Shown here piece by piece: positions 25,492 through 34,214 of a stretch of 64,000 nt of DNA (position 1 is the stretch's first letter; the number at the start of each line of letters is the position of its first letter). The notes beneath the pieces were generated by a model. The model did not search any database. It worked only from the letters and a program-made list of their open reading frames with translations, and was not told the origin of the DNA. Location: contig JAXLSU010000007.1 of NCBI GenBank assembly GCA_046330455.1, positions 124,001 to 188,000 on the forward strand, read 5' to 3'. The translations under genes were made by a program, and so were the position numbers. Origin of the DNA: CAVQXR01 sp046330455. GTDB taxonomy: Bacteria > Actinomycetota > Thermoleophilia > Gaiellales > Gaiellaceae.

Positions 25492-26955
25492 GTGAACGAG
25501 GCGCTGTTCCCGGCGCTGCTCGACCCGGCCGCGCCGGTGTCGTTCCGGTTCGGCGAGCGCGCGCTCGGTCTCCCCGAGCTGCGGGCGGCCGTCGCCGCGC
25601 ACGTCCCACACCTCCAGGGCGCGTCCCGCATCGCAGTCCACGCGACGACCGAGCTCGAGACCGCGGTCGGCGTGCTGACCGGGCTCGCAGCGGGGGTCGC
25701 GGTCGTGCCCGTCAACCCGAAGGCCGGGGAGCGCGAGCTCGGCCACGTCGTCGCCGACAGCGAGCCGACCCTCGTGCTCGCGGCGCCGGGGGCCGAGCTG
25801 CCGCCCCCGCTCGCCGCGCTGCCGCGGGTCGACGTGCACGTCGAGGCCCGGAGCGATGCTGCCTGGCCTGCCGAGCCGCTTCCCGAGACCCCCGCGCTCG
25901 TTCTCTACACGTCGGGGACGACGGGCCTGCCCAAGGGCGCGGTGCTGCCGCGGCGCGCCCTTGCCGCGAACCTCGATGCGCTCGCGTCCGTGTGGGAGTG
26001 GACTGCGGCCGACGTGCTCGTCCACGGGCTCCCGCTGTTTCACGCCCACGGCCTCGTGCTCGGTACGCTCGGTCCGGCACGCATCGGCTGTCGCGTCGTG
26101 CACGTCGGGCACTTCTCCCCGGAAGCCGTGGCGAAGGCCCTGGACGGCGGGGGAACGATGCTGTTCGCCGTTCCCACCATGTACCACCGCCTCGCCGAGG
26201 CCATGGAGGCGGACGCCGGCATCGCCGGTGCGCTCCGGCGGTCCCGGCTGCTCGTCTCCGGCTCGGCGGCCCTCCCCGCCCGCGAGCACGAGCGACTCGA
26301 GCGGCTCTGCGGTCAGCGCGTGGTCGAGCGGTACGGGATGACCGAGACGCTCATGAACTGCTCCACGCACTGCTCCGGCGAGCGGCGTGCGGGCTCGGTC
26401 GGCCCGCCGCTCCCCGGGGTCGAGCTTCGCCTCGTCGACGACGCCGGTGCCGTGCTCGAGGCCGCCGACGGCGAGACGATCGGGGAGATCCAGGTGCGGG
26501 GGCCGAACCTGTTTCTCGGCTACCTCAACCGCCCCGACGCGACCGGGGCGGCTCTGCGAGAGGGTGGCTGGTTCGCCACGGGCGACCTCGCGACGCGCAC
26601 GCCGGACGGGTTCGTCCGGATCGTCGGCCGCCGCTCCACCGACCTGATCAAGACGGGCGGCTACCGGGTCGGCGCGGGCGAGGTGGAGGGTGCGCTGCTC
26701 GAGCATCCCGCGGTCGCCGAGGCGGCCGTGACGGGCGAGCCGGACAACGACCTCGGAGAGCGGATCGTGGCCTGGGTCGTGCTCGCTCCGGGAGCGACCG
26801 TCTCGGAGGCGGAGCTCGCCGACCAGGTCGCCCGCCTGCTCACACCGCACAAGCGCCCGAGGACGGTGCGGTTCCTCGCCGCACTTCCCCGCAACGAGCT
26901 CGGCAAGGTCCAGAAGACGCGGCTGCGCGATGTGACGCCGGAGCAGCGCGGCTAG
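25492..26955 (+). CDS. AMP-forming acyl-CoA synthetase, MatB-like
   Basis: A 487-residue adenylate-forming enzyme. It has the P-loop-like LVLYTSGTTGLPKGAVLP (about 136-153), the motif VVERYGMTETLMN, GWFATGDLATRTPDGFVRIVG, the hinge region RRSTDLIKTGGYRVGAGEVE, and the C-terminal catalytic Lys in LPRNELGKVQKTRL. The GMTET and STDLIKTGG forms and the short length resemble malonyl-CoA synthetase (MatB) more than long-chain ligases. It activates a carboxylic acid via an acyl-AMP; the acid is not certain. It has a GTG start and converges with the cyclase gene, with a 4-bp stop overlap. Confidence 0.85.
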   Translation: MNEALFPALLDPAAPVSFRFGERALGLPELRAAVAAHVPHLQGASRIAVHATTELETAVGVLTGLAAGVAVVPVNPKAGERELGHVVADSEPTLVLAAPGAELPPPLAALPRVDVHVEARSDAAWPAEPLPETPALVLYTSGTTGLPKGAVLPRRALAANLDALASVWEWTAADVLVHGLPLFHAHGLVLGTLGPARIGCRVVHVGHFSPEAVAKALDGGGTMLFAVPTMYHRLAEAMEADAGIAGALRRSRLLVSGSAALPAREHERLERLCGQRVVERYGMTETLMNCSTHCSGERRAGSVGPPLPGVELRLVDDAGAVLEAADGETIGEIQVRGPNLFLGYLNRPDATGAALREGGWFATGDLATRTPDGFVRIVGRRSTDLIKTGGYRVGAGEVEGALLEHPAVAEAAVTGEPDNDLGERIVAWVVLAPGATVSEAELADQVARLLTPHKRPRTVRFLAALPRNELGKVQKTRLRDVTPEQRG

Positions 26956-27563
26956 CGCGGCCCGAGCACGGCCCGGGCGGGGGCGCCGTCGGCACCGGGG
27001 AGGTGGAGCGGCAGGCACGTGAGCCGGTACGGGCCCGGAGTGACGGCACGCATGTCGAGCCCCTCGAGAGCAACGATCCCCGCGCGAAAGAGGATCCGGT
27101 GTGCGTCCTCGTCGCCGATCGTGAGGTAGTCGATCCCGGCGAGGCGGATCCCGAGCGCGACCGCCGCGCTCGCACCGGATGAGTCGAGACAGACGTAGTC
27201 GGTCGAGAACCGGTCGAGGTCCCAGAGCGCGGCGCTCCGGGTCTTCAGCAGGACGCGCTCGGTCCCGGGCGGTACCAGCGAGCGAAGGAGCTCGCCGTCG
27301 ATGCGCCGCTCCGCGACGGTCGCGTCGACGACGAGCGCGTCGCCGCTCCAGCGCGAGAGCGGGATCTCGTCGAGGCCAGGCGCGCCGTCGACGAAGTGCC
27401 GCGGGGCGTCGACGTGCGTCCCGGTGTGCACGCAGAACGCGATCCGGCTCATGTTCACGACGTCGCCGTCGGCGATCGCGTGCGTCTGCTCGATCTCGAT
27501 CCGCGCGTCGCCCCAGACCGGCATCTCGGGGCGCAGCGGAACGGAGATGTCGAGCTCGTGCAC
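26952..27563 (-). CDS. cyclase / kynurenine formamidase-like metal hydrolase
   Basis: A 203-residue protein of the cyclase (PF04199) family. The metal-binding signature HTGTHVDAPRHF is near residue 46, with later DSSGASAA and ALEGLDMRAVTPGPY in family order. Members hydrolyse N-formylkynurenine, isatin or related amides with a divalent metal. No tryptophan-catabolism genes flank it, so the substrate is open. The GTG start (VHELDISVPLRPEMPVW) gives the normal family N-terminus. Confidence 0.88.
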   Translation of the reverse strand: MHELDISVPLRPEMPVWGDARIEIEQTHAIADGDVVNMSRIAFCVHTGTHVDAPRHFVDGAPGLDEIPLSRWSGDALVVDATVAERRIDGELLRSLVPPGTERVLLKTRSAALWDLDRFSTDYVCLDSSGASAAVALGIRLAGIDYLTIGDEDAHRILFRAGIVALEGLDMRAVTPGPYRLTCLPLHLPGADGAPARAVLGPR

Positions 27564-27623
27564 GGGCGACAGCCTATGCGGCCGGAGTCCGAATCGCCGT
27601 GATCGGGTCCGGGCCTGGTGCCG

Positions 27624-28625
27624 TCAGGCGGCGCGCTCGAGCTCGTCGAACGCGCGGATGAGCTGGACGGCCGAGAGCTCGTCCGGGCGCAGCGCCGCTT
27701 CGGCCTCAGTGCGCTCCGGAGCGACCGAGAGCAGCCACCGTGTCCGCTCGTACACCTGGTCGGGTACGAGCCGGGCCATCCGGGCTACCTCCGTCCTGAT
27801 CTCCATCGGGGGCTCGACGCCGACGCCGCTCTCACGAACGAGCAGGTCGGCGATCTGGACGAGCGCCGCCAGTGGGCTCTCCGGCTGCTCGGCGTCGTGC
27901 TCCTCGATTGCGCCGACGAGAAAGTCGGGGTACCGCCACTCGCGCGCGAGGAGCCCGCCGAGCTCGGCGTGGCTGAATCCGAAGACCTCCTGCTCGAGAG
28001 CCCAGAGCGGGAGCCCGGGAGCCGAGGCCGCGAGCGTGCGCCGCAGCCCGATCGGCGCGTAGAGCGAGAGGACGCCGAGTCCCACGTTGTGGACGAGCCC
28101 GGCGGCGAGCGCCGTCTCGGCATGGATGCTGCCGGGAGAGATCTCCCGGGCGACCACACCGACGCGAATCGAGTGCCGGTGGATCTCCCGCCGTACGTCC
28201 GAGAGCTCGTCCTGCGGCGCGGCGAGCAGGCGCAGCGTCGGAGCGGCGACCGCGAGCATGCCGACCATGCGTGTGCCGAGCCGCGTGACCGCGGTCCGGA
28301 GGTCGGCAATCGGGTAGCGGCTCGCGGATGCGGCGCTGTTCGCGATTCGCAGCAGGGTGGCGGCGAAGCTGGGATCGGCGGCCGCCATGCGCGCGATCTG
28401 CGAGATGCTCGCCCCCCGGAGCTGACACAGGTGGGCGACGCGAACGAGAGCCGGCTGAGATCCGAGCGGGAGTGAGACCGCGCGCTCGACGAGGTCGTCG
28501 CGAAGCTCCGTCGCAAGTCGGAGGCGCAGCGCCTCTCCGTGGTCGTCGCCCTCGAATCGTGTCTCGGCGGTCAAGAGGTCGGGTCCTGTCTTCCCCCATC
28601 GATCGTGTACGGACGACATCGACAC
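27624..28625 (-). CDS. HDOD-domain signalling protein
   Basis: A 333-residue protein dominated by an HDOD domain (about residues 55-260). Seen here are SISQIARMAAADPSFAATLL, RIANSAASASRYPIADLRTA and a late HAELGGLLAREWRYPDFLV. HDOD domains resemble HD phosphohydrolases but usually lack metal ligands and act as regulatory scaffolds in two-component and c-di-GMP networks. There is no partner domain (GGDEF, EAL, receiver) in the same chain. It is divergent from the methyltransferase gene across about 165 bp. Confidence 0.85.
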   Translation of the reverse strand: MSMSSVHDRWGKTGPDLLTAETRFEGDDHGEALRLRLATELRDDLVERAVSLPLGSQPALVRVAHLCQLRGASISQIARMAAADPSFAATLLRIANSAASASRYPIADLRTAVTRLGTRMVGMLAVAAPTLRLLAAPQDELSDVRREIHRHSIRVGVVAREISPGSIHAETALAAGLVHNVGLGVLSLYAPIGLRRTLAASAPGLPLWALEQEVFGFSHAELGGLLAREWRYPDFLVGAIEEHDAEQPESPLAALVQIADLLVRESGVGVEPPMEIRTEVARMARLVPDQVYERTRWLLSVAPERTEAEAALRPDELSAVQLIRAFDELERAA

Positions 28626-28790
28626 GGAGCAGGGTGACGGTGCATCCCTCGTCGCGGGGTTCCCGCGCTACGCACAAGCGGCAGCCCGCGTCATCCGGAC
28701 GGGTGAGCGCGAGCGGTGCCGAGCGGGATCGCCGCCCCGGATCGCCCGGTGACTGCGGAGCCGTCAGGCACAGATCCTAGACTCCTGCCG

Positions 28791-29921
28791 GTGGCCGGCC
28801 GGACCCAGGAGACGCTCTACCAAGCGATGGACCTCGAGCTGTCCTGGTCGGAGGGCGAGCTGCCCCAGGCCGAGCGGACGAAGCACGTCCACGCGCTCCA
28901 CCCGTACCTCGGCAAGTTCGTCCCGCAGCTCGTCGAGGTCTTCCTGCGACGGCTCTTCTCGCCGGGTGACTGCGTGCTCGATCCGTTCTGCGGCTCGGGT
29001 ACCACCCTCGTCGAGGCGAACGCGTTCGGCTGCGATGCGATCGGGTGCGACATCTCTGCGTTCAACTGCCTGCTCGCCAGGGTGAAGACGGCCGAGCACT
29101 CGCTCGGGAAGCTCGAGCTCGCCCTCCGCGGGTCGCTCGAGCAGGCGAGACGTCGCGGGCCCGCCCCCGTCGACCGGGCATCGGCGTGGACACGGCGCTG
29201 GTATGCAGACCGGGCTCTCGGCGAGCTGCTCGCCTACCGTGACGAGGCCGACAGGCTGACCGCCGAGCAGCGCGACGTCGCCCGGGTCGTCCTCTCGCGC
29301 GCTGCGAGATCGGCCAGGCTGACGCCGCATTACGACCTCGACTTCCCGGCCGAGCCCGTGACCGGGCCGTATCGCTGCCACAAGCACAGGCGGGAGTGCC
29401 GGCCGGTCGGCGAGGCCGCGAAGTTCCTGCGCCGCTACACCGACGACACCGTCCGGCGGCTGCGCTCCTTCTCCGTGCTCCGCACCGAGCGCCGGGTCGA
29501 GATCCTCCACGGCGACGTGTGCCGTCTGGAGCTGCCCCTGCGACCGGCGGGTGTCATCACGTCGCCGCCCTATCCCGGGCTGATCGACTACCACGAGCAG
29601 CATCGCTACGCCTACGAGCTGCTCGGCCTGCCCGACCGGCGCGTCGAGGAGATCGGAGCGGCCGCGCATGGCCGAACGCGGGCGGCGGTCCGTGCGTACG
29701 TCGGCGGGATGGTGGCGGCGCTCTCCAATGTCTCCGGGCAGCTTCCCTCGGGCGCTCCGGTCGTCATCGTCGTCAACGACTCCCGCGACCTGTATCCGGA
29801 GATCCTCGACCGGGTCGGCCTGCGGCTCGTCGAGCGATCGACGCGGCACGTCAACCGCCGCACGGGCCGCCGGGCGGGCGAGTTCTTCGAGGACGTGCTC
29901 GTCTGCCTCAGAGGCAGTTGA
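28791..29921 (+). CDS. orphan DNA methyltransferase (TSPPY type)
   Basis: About 376 residues. The AdoMet-binding motif I, CVLDPFCGSGTTLVEANAFG, is near residue 63, and the catalytic motif IV, VITSPPYPGLIDYHEQHRY, near residue 260. TSPPY is typical of N4-cytosine methyltransferases. Motif I precedes IV with a roughly 200-residue insert between them that may hold target recognition. The segment ALHPYLGKFVPQLVEVFL before motif I is also seen in such enzymes. GTG 28791 is chosen; an ATG at 28716 would add 25 poorly conserved residues. No restriction enzyme or specificity subunit is adjacent, so it looks solitary. Confidence 0.8.
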   Translation: MAGRTQETLYQAMDLELSWSEGELPQAERTKHVHALHPYLGKFVPQLVEVFLRRLFSPGDCVLDPFCGSGTTLVEANAFGCDAIGCDISAFNCLLARVKTAEHSLGKLELALRGSLEQARRRGPAPVDRASAWTRRWYADRALGELLAYRDEADRLTAEQRDVARVVLSRAARSARLTPHYDLDFPAEPVTGPYRCHKHRRECRPVGEAAKFLRRYTDDTVRRLRSFSVLRTERRVEILHGDVCRLELPLRPAGVITSPPYPGLIDYHEQHRYAYELLGLPDRRVEEIGAAAHGRTRAAVRAYVGGMVAALSNVSGQLPSGAPVVIVVNDSRDLYPEILDRVGLRLVERSTRHVNRRTGRRAGEFFEDVLVCLRGS

Positions 29922-31767
29922 AGTCGGCGTTCACCCGCTCCGTCCGGCGGCCGGATGCGTCGGTGAGGCTCACCGAGTAGTCGAACGGCTGCGGGCTCGG
30001 AAACCCGCTGCCTTCACACCAGACCGCACCTTCGCCCACGAGCGGATTCGACGAGACCGTGAACGTCCTGCTCACGGTCGCACAGCCGAGCCCGGGCGGG
30101 CAGGAGTCGGGCGCGTAGGTCATCGTGACCGGGAAGGTCGCGGCGCCGGCCCAGGTGACAGAGAGATCGCCCGCCGCGCCGTTGCGGTCGACCGCGGGGG
30201 GCAGCTCGACGCCCGTGATCCTGAAGACGCCGCCGCTCGAGCCCTGGCTCGGGCAACCGGCGTGACTCGCCCTCGTCCACGTGCGGGTCAGCGTCGGGAA
30301 CGACGTGTACGTCACCCCGTCGATCGTGGCCCGGTCGACCCAGACGAGCCGGCCGCCGCTCTCGATCCGCAGCACGAGGTCGCCCTCGGCCAGGTAGGTG
30401 CCGGGCGGCTCGTCACGGAAGTGGCCGACGAGATAGCGGCCGCCCCCGCGGATCGTCCCGACGAAGTCGTGCTGCCAGGTCAGCCCCCCGTCGGCGGAGC
30501 AGGCTTCCCAGGTGACGGTGGTCGATCCCCGTGCCTGGTTCAGGGTGAAGCGTCCGCCGTCCTGGCCGACCCATTGCCCTGCGAGGTCGGGAAGCGCCAC
30601 CTTCCCGCAGCTCCTCATCGGGTCGTCGTGGACGAGCGCGCAGATCACCGTTCTCGCGCGCTTCGTGCCTTTCACCGTGCCCCAGCGCGCCTTCGCGAAG
30701 GCGCGGATTCGTGCCTTCAGCCGGACCCACTTGACCATCGTGTCGGCGACGGCGACGCGGACGGCCCACGAGAAGTTGTCCCCGGTCCCGTCGCGCGCGA
30801 CGACCACGCCGCGCGATGTCAGGCCGAGAAGCGTCTGACCGTTCAGGGAGCCCTCCGCCGGGAGGACGCCGTGGTCTTTCTTCAGCATCTCGTGCTTCAC
30901 GGCGCGGCGTTCGGCTCCGCCGACCTCGTAGTTGCACCAGTTCGCCTCCGGGAGCCCGAACGCACCCGCGAAGCTCGGCGGGAGCTTTCCGAAACAGCCG
31001 CTGATGAGGCCGTCCGGGAAGGGAGGTGCCTTCGCGGTCGCGAGGCCGATGTAGGCCGCGGGCTTGCGACGCTCGAGCCCGGGCGGATTGGTCGGCGCTG
31101 CGATCTCCCCGGGTAGAGGCTCGTGCCGCTCGTGCGATGCGGTGTCCACCCAGTTCGTGTGGGAGTAGAAGTCCTGGGCCGCGTGCAGGAGGATCCCGAG
31201 GGCCTGGAGCGCGGCGCACTTGGCCGATCCCGACGGGGCAGGGAAGTCGAGCGCTGCGCTGTAGCCCGCGTACCCGCAGCTCTCCGTCGGCAGCACCACC
31301 TCCGACGGGACGAGGTCACCGTCGGCATCGACGATGCCGAGCGCCCGGGTCGCGGCATGGTTCAACGCCCGCCACATCAGCGCCCGGCACCCCCGGATCT
31401 GGGCGCCCGCCTGCTCCTCTGTCTGGTGGTAGCCGGGAACGTCGAGGTAGTCGCCGTTGTCGCAGTGGTACTCGTCGCGGTCGAGGCCGGCGCCGGGGCG
31501 ATCGGGCTGGCCGACCGCGCCGAACATCCCGAACGCGCCCGCGAGGTTGTCGAGCGAGCTGAAGTACCGCGGATCGTCCTCGAAGCAGGCGTTCGTGACC
31601 GGTCCGGCGCACCGGAGCGCGTGCCGGGTGATCCTCTCGTGCTCGGCGTTCTGCGCTGGTAGCAACCCGTACCCGTTCGGTGCGTAGATCGTCCCGAACG
31701 CGGACGCGGCGGTGGGAACGAGCAGGCAGCACGCGCATGCCACGAAGAGGGCGATGAACCCACGCAA
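29908..31767 (-). CDS. secreted CinY-like protein with phospholipase C-like His motif
   Basis: A 619-residue exported protein with a signal peptide (about 1-23, IALFVACACCLLVPTAASA). The N-terminal half has AEHERITRHALRC and then LGILLHAAQDFYSHTNWVD (about 185-203), a run that resembles CinY/Het-C proteins and the zinc-site helices of phospholipase C/P1 nuclease folds. The C-terminal half is beta-rich with paired Cys, including one that ends the chain (NADFNCL), and may be one or two Ig-like modules. The role is unknown; a surface or lipid-active hydrolase is possible. Its 3' end overlaps the methyltransferase gene by 14 bp. Confidence 0.7.
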   Translation of the reverse strand: MRGFIALFVACACCLLVPTAASAFGTIYAPNGYGLLPAQNAEHERITRHALRCAGPVTNACFEDDPRYFSSLDNLAGAFGMFGAVGQPDRPGAGLDRDEYHCDNGDYLDVPGYHQTEEQAGAQIRGCRALMWRALNHAATRALGIVDADGDLVPSEVVLPTESCGYAGYSAALDFPAPSGSAKCAALQALGILLHAAQDFYSHTNWVDTASHERHEPLPGEIAAPTNPPGLERRKPAAYIGLATAKAPPFPDGLISGCFGKLPPSFAGAFGLPEANWCNYEVGGAERRAVKHEMLKKDHGVLPAEGSLNGQTLLGLTSRGVVVARDGTGDNFSWAVRVAVADTMVKWVRLKARIRAFAKARWGTVKGTKRARTVICALVHDDPMRSCGKVALPDLAGQWVGQDGGRFTLNQARGSTTVTWEACSADGGLTWQHDFVGTIRGGGRYLVGHFRDEPPGTYLAEGDLVLRIESGGRLVWVDRATIDGVTYTSFPTLTRTWTRASHAGCPSQGSSGGVFRITGVELPPAVDRNGAAGDLSVTWAGAATFPVTMTYAPDSCPPGLGCATVSRTFTVSSNPLVGEGAVWCEGSGFPSPQPFDYSVSLTDASGRRTERVNADFNCL

Positions 31768-32057
31768 ACGCCTGGCCCGGTGGAGAGGGCCGGAGCGGGC
31801 CTTGCGGATCCCGGCTCCCGGTTGCGTACGCGGACAGTACCCGGGCGGGACGATGGCATGAGCGGTGCGGCGGGGCCGGCCGCTCTTGCCGCCGATGTGG
31901 CGCGTTCCGCGCGGCCTAGGGTCGTGGTGCTTCGTGGTTGGCCGCCGTCGCGCTTCTTTGTGCGGCCCTTCGGGCCGCGGTGCTTCGCGGCGGGCTTTGC
32001 CGGCCGCTGCGCGGCGCGCTGACGCGCACCTTGCGGGCCGTCGGCTAGCGTGCAGGT
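31768..32057. other. G/C-rich intergenic region with small hairpins
   Basis: No gene is seen. The part 31915-32040 is dense in CGGCCC-TTC-GGGCCG-type hairpins and repeats the string GTGCTTCG with small changes. It separates the divergent CinY-like and cyclophilin genes and so should carry both promoters, but no -10/-35 pair is convincing. Confidence 0.4.
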
Positions 32058-32513
32058 ATGACCAACGCCACGATCAACTCAAGCAAGGGCGTCATCGAGC
32101 TGGAGCTGTTCGAGGAGGACGCGCCGAAGACCGTCGCGAACTTCGTCGAGCTCGCCGGCAAGGGCTACTACGACGGCCTCACGTTCCACCGGGTGATCCC
32201 GGACTTCATGATCCAGGGCGGCTGCCCGACAGGCGACGGCACCGGCGGGCCCGGGTACGAGTTCGAGGACGAGCGGAGCGGGCATCCCGTCGTCCGCGGC
32301 GCCATCGCGATGGCGAATCGCGGCCCGAACACGAACGGCAGCCAGTACTTCATCGTCACCGCCGACGAGTGCTCCTGGCTCGACGGCAAGCACACCGTGT
32401 TCGGCCGTGTCAGCTCGGGGATGGACGTCGTGGACTCGATCGCCGCGGTCGACCGGGACGGGCGCGACCGCCCGCTCGAGCCGGTCACGACCGACACCGT
32501 GGTCGTCGGCTAG
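32058..32513 (+). CDS. peptidyl-prolyl cis-trans isomerase, cyclophilin type
   Basis: A 151-residue cytosolic cyclophilin with no signal peptide. It has the catalytic FHRVIPDFMIQGG (Arg at about 47), GSQYFIVTADECSWLDGKHTVFGRV and the usual eight-strand order. It catalyses proline isomerisation in protein folding. It lies 12 bp before folD in the same direction. Confidence 0.95.
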   Translation: MTNATINSSKGVIELELFEEDAPKTVANFVELAGKGYYDGLTFHRVIPDFMIQGGCPTGDGTGGPGYEFEDERSGHPVVRGAIAMANRGPNTNGSQYFIVTADECSWLDGKHTVFGRVSSGMDVVDSIAAVDRDGRDRPLEPVTTDTVVVG

Positions 32514-32525
32514 GCTCCCGGCCCG

Positions 32526-33377
32526 ATGCCTGCGACGCTCATGGACGGGAAGGCGCTGTCCGCGAAGGTGCGGGGTGAGGTGGCGCAGGAAGTGGCTGCC
32601 CTCGGACGTCCGGTCGGTCTCGCGACCGTCCTCGTCGGAGACGATCCCGCGTCCGCCGTATACGTCCGCAACAAGCGGCAGGCGTGCACCGAAGCCGGGA
32701 TCGAGTCGATCCACCACGAGCTGCCGGCCGCGACGAGCGAGCAGGAGCTGCTCGAGCTCGTCGCCGAGCTGAACGCCGACCCGAGCGTCACCGGGATCCT
32801 CTGCCAGCTGCCGCTCCCGGATCACATCGACGAGGACAGGGTGATCCGGGCGATCGACCCCGTGAAGGACGTCGACGGCTTCCATCCGCTGAACGCAGGT
32901 CTGCTCCTGCAGGGCAGCGGGATCCTCCTGCCGGCGACCCCCGCCGGGATCATGGAGATCCTCGACGAGTACGACGTTCCGCTGCAGGGTGCCCAGGCCG
33001 TCGTGGTCGGCCGCTCGAACATCGTCGGAAAGCCGATCTCGCTGCTGCTTCTCCAGCGCCACGCCACGGTCACGATCTGCCACAGCCGCACCCGCGAGCT
33101 TCCCGAGCTCACGCGTGGGGCCGATGTGCTCGTGGCCGCCATCGGCAAGGCACGGGCGATTACGAGGGAGATGGTGAAGCCGGGCGCGTGTGTGATCGAC
33201 GTCGGGATCAACCGCGTCGACGGCAAGCTCGTCGGCGACGTGGCCGAGGACGTGGCCGACGTCGCGGGCCTGCTCACGCCCGTCCCGGGCGGCGTCGGGC
33301 CGATGACGATCGCAGCGCTACTTCGCAATACGATGCGAGCTGCTCGCCGCCAGGCCGAGCTCGCCGCCGCCGTCTAA
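32526..33377 (+). CDS. folD: methylenetetrahydrofolate dehydrogenase / cyclohydrolase
   Basis: A 283-residue bifunctional folate enzyme (5,10-methylene-THF to 10-formyl-THF). It has the catalytic Lys in YVRNKRQACTEAGI (about 51), QLPLPDHIDEDRVI, VDGFHPLNAGLLLQG and the C-terminal signature TPVPGGVGPMTIAALLRNT. The usual length is about 285. It supplies one-carbon units for purine and formyl-Met synthesis. ATG 32526 is used; ATG 32541 (MDGKALSAKVRGEV) is possible. Confidence 0.96.
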   Translation: MPATLMDGKALSAKVRGEVAQEVAALGRPVGLATVLVGDDPASAVYVRNKRQACTEAGIESIHHELPAATSEQELLELVAELNADPSVTGILCQLPLPDHIDEDRVIRAIDPVKDVDGFHPLNAGLLLQGSGILLPATPAGIMEILDEYDVPLQGAQAVVVGRSNIVGKPISLLLLQRHATVTICHSRTRELPELTRGADVLVAAIGKARAITREMVKPGACVIDVGINRVDGKLVGDVAEDVADVAGLLTPVPGGVGPMTIAALLRNTMRAARRQAELAAAV

Positions 33378-33396
33378 CGAAACCATCGGGTCGCGC

Positions 33397-33426
33397 GACT
33401 TGAAATCGCCCCTCCCGGGGCGGTAT
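33397..33426 (+). promoter_or_regulatory. candidate sigma-70-type promoter of the cold shock gene
   Basis: TTGAAA (33397-33402) and TATGGT (33421-33426) are 18 bp apart in an otherwise very G/C-rich stretch. This would give a 5' leader of about 65 nt before the GTG of the cold shock gene, in line with the long leaders of that family. Confidence 0.4.
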
Positions 33427-33499
33427 GGTGCCGCACGCCGCGTTAAGCGGTAGTGAAGGTGAGCGGAGGCGGTCTGCAGTGCGTGAGGAGGTAGGGGTC

Positions 33500-33727
33500 G
33501 TGGCAGAGGGCACCGTCAAGTGGTTCTCCAACGAGAAGGGATACGGCTTCATCGCGCGGGACGAGGGTGAGGACGAAGCGAAGGACAAGGACGTATTCGT
33601 GCACTTCAGCGCGATCACGATGGACGGCTACAAGAGCCTCAGGGAGGGACAGAGGGTCGCGTTCGAGATCGTCGAGGGCCCCAAGGGGCTCCAGGCCGCG
33701 AACGTCCAGGCGGTCGGATCACCTTGA
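33500..33727 (+). CDS. cold shock domain protein
   Basis: A 75-residue single-domain nucleic-acid chaperone. It begins EGTVKWFSNEKGYGFIARD, with RNP1 as KGYGFI and RNP2 as DVFVHFSAI. Between them is a charged loop, GEDEAKDKD, a few residues longer than in CspA. The GTG start follows a strong GAGGAGGT site. It has its own candidate promoter upstream and a hairpin downstream, so it is probably monocistronic. Confidence 0.95.
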   Translation: MAEGTVKWFSNEKGYGFIARDEGEDEAKDKDVFVHFSAITMDGYKSLREGQRVAFEIVEGPKGLQAANVQAVGSP

Positions 33728-33739
33728 CCCCGGGGTGAC

Positions 33740-33764
33740 GGCGGGCCCCGCAATGGGGCCCGCC
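33740..33764 (+). terminator. hairpin after the cold shock gene
   Basis: GGCGGGCCCC and GGGGCCCGCC form a perfect 10-bp stem with loop GCAAT, 12 bp after the stop. It has no T-run, so it is either a weak intrinsic terminator or an RNA-stabilising hairpin. Confidence 0.55.
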
Positions 33765-33817
33765 GCACGTACGGGTTCACCGAGAGCCGGCGGGCAGGCG
33801 GGCACTAGACTGCCGCC

Positions 33818-34102
33818 ATGACGATCACCCGCGAGGACGTCACCCACGTCGCGCGCCTTGCGCGCCTCGAGATCCCGGAGGCCGAGATTCCGACCGTCCA
33901 GGCCGAGCTCGGCGCCATCCTCGATGCCGTCGGCAAGGTCGCCGAGCTCGACCTCCACGCCGTCGAGCCGACCTCGCACCCGCTCGACCTCGTGAACGTC
34001 TGGGCCGAGGACGTTCCGCGCCCGTCTCTCACCCGCGACGAGGCGCTCGCGAACGCCCCGGATCCCCACGACGGGATGTTCCGCGTTCCGTCCGTCGGGT
34101 GA
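33818..34102 (+). CDS. gatC: Asp/Glu-tRNA amidotransferase subunit C
   Basis: A 94-residue helical subunit that wraps around GatA and stabilises the GatCAB complex. It starts TITREDVTHVARLARLEIPE and ends FRVPSVG, the normal GatC profile. gatA and gatB follow in order. The complex amidates Glu-tRNA(Gln) and/or Asp-tRNA(Asn), used where glutaminyl- or asparaginyl-tRNA synthetase is missing. Confidence 0.95.
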   Translation: MTITREDVTHVARLARLEIPEAEIPTVQAELGAILDAVGKVAELDLHAVEPTSHPLDLVNVWAEDVPRPSLTRDEALANAPDPHDGMFRVPSVG

Positions 34103-34214
34103 CTCTCGTGACGCATTCGCTCCACATCCGGCCCGGTCGGTCACCCATTCGTGCGCCGCTTCTCGTTACGATGAAATCGGGTGGAGGCGCGCGGTGGCCC
34201 CGCGTGGAGGCGGC

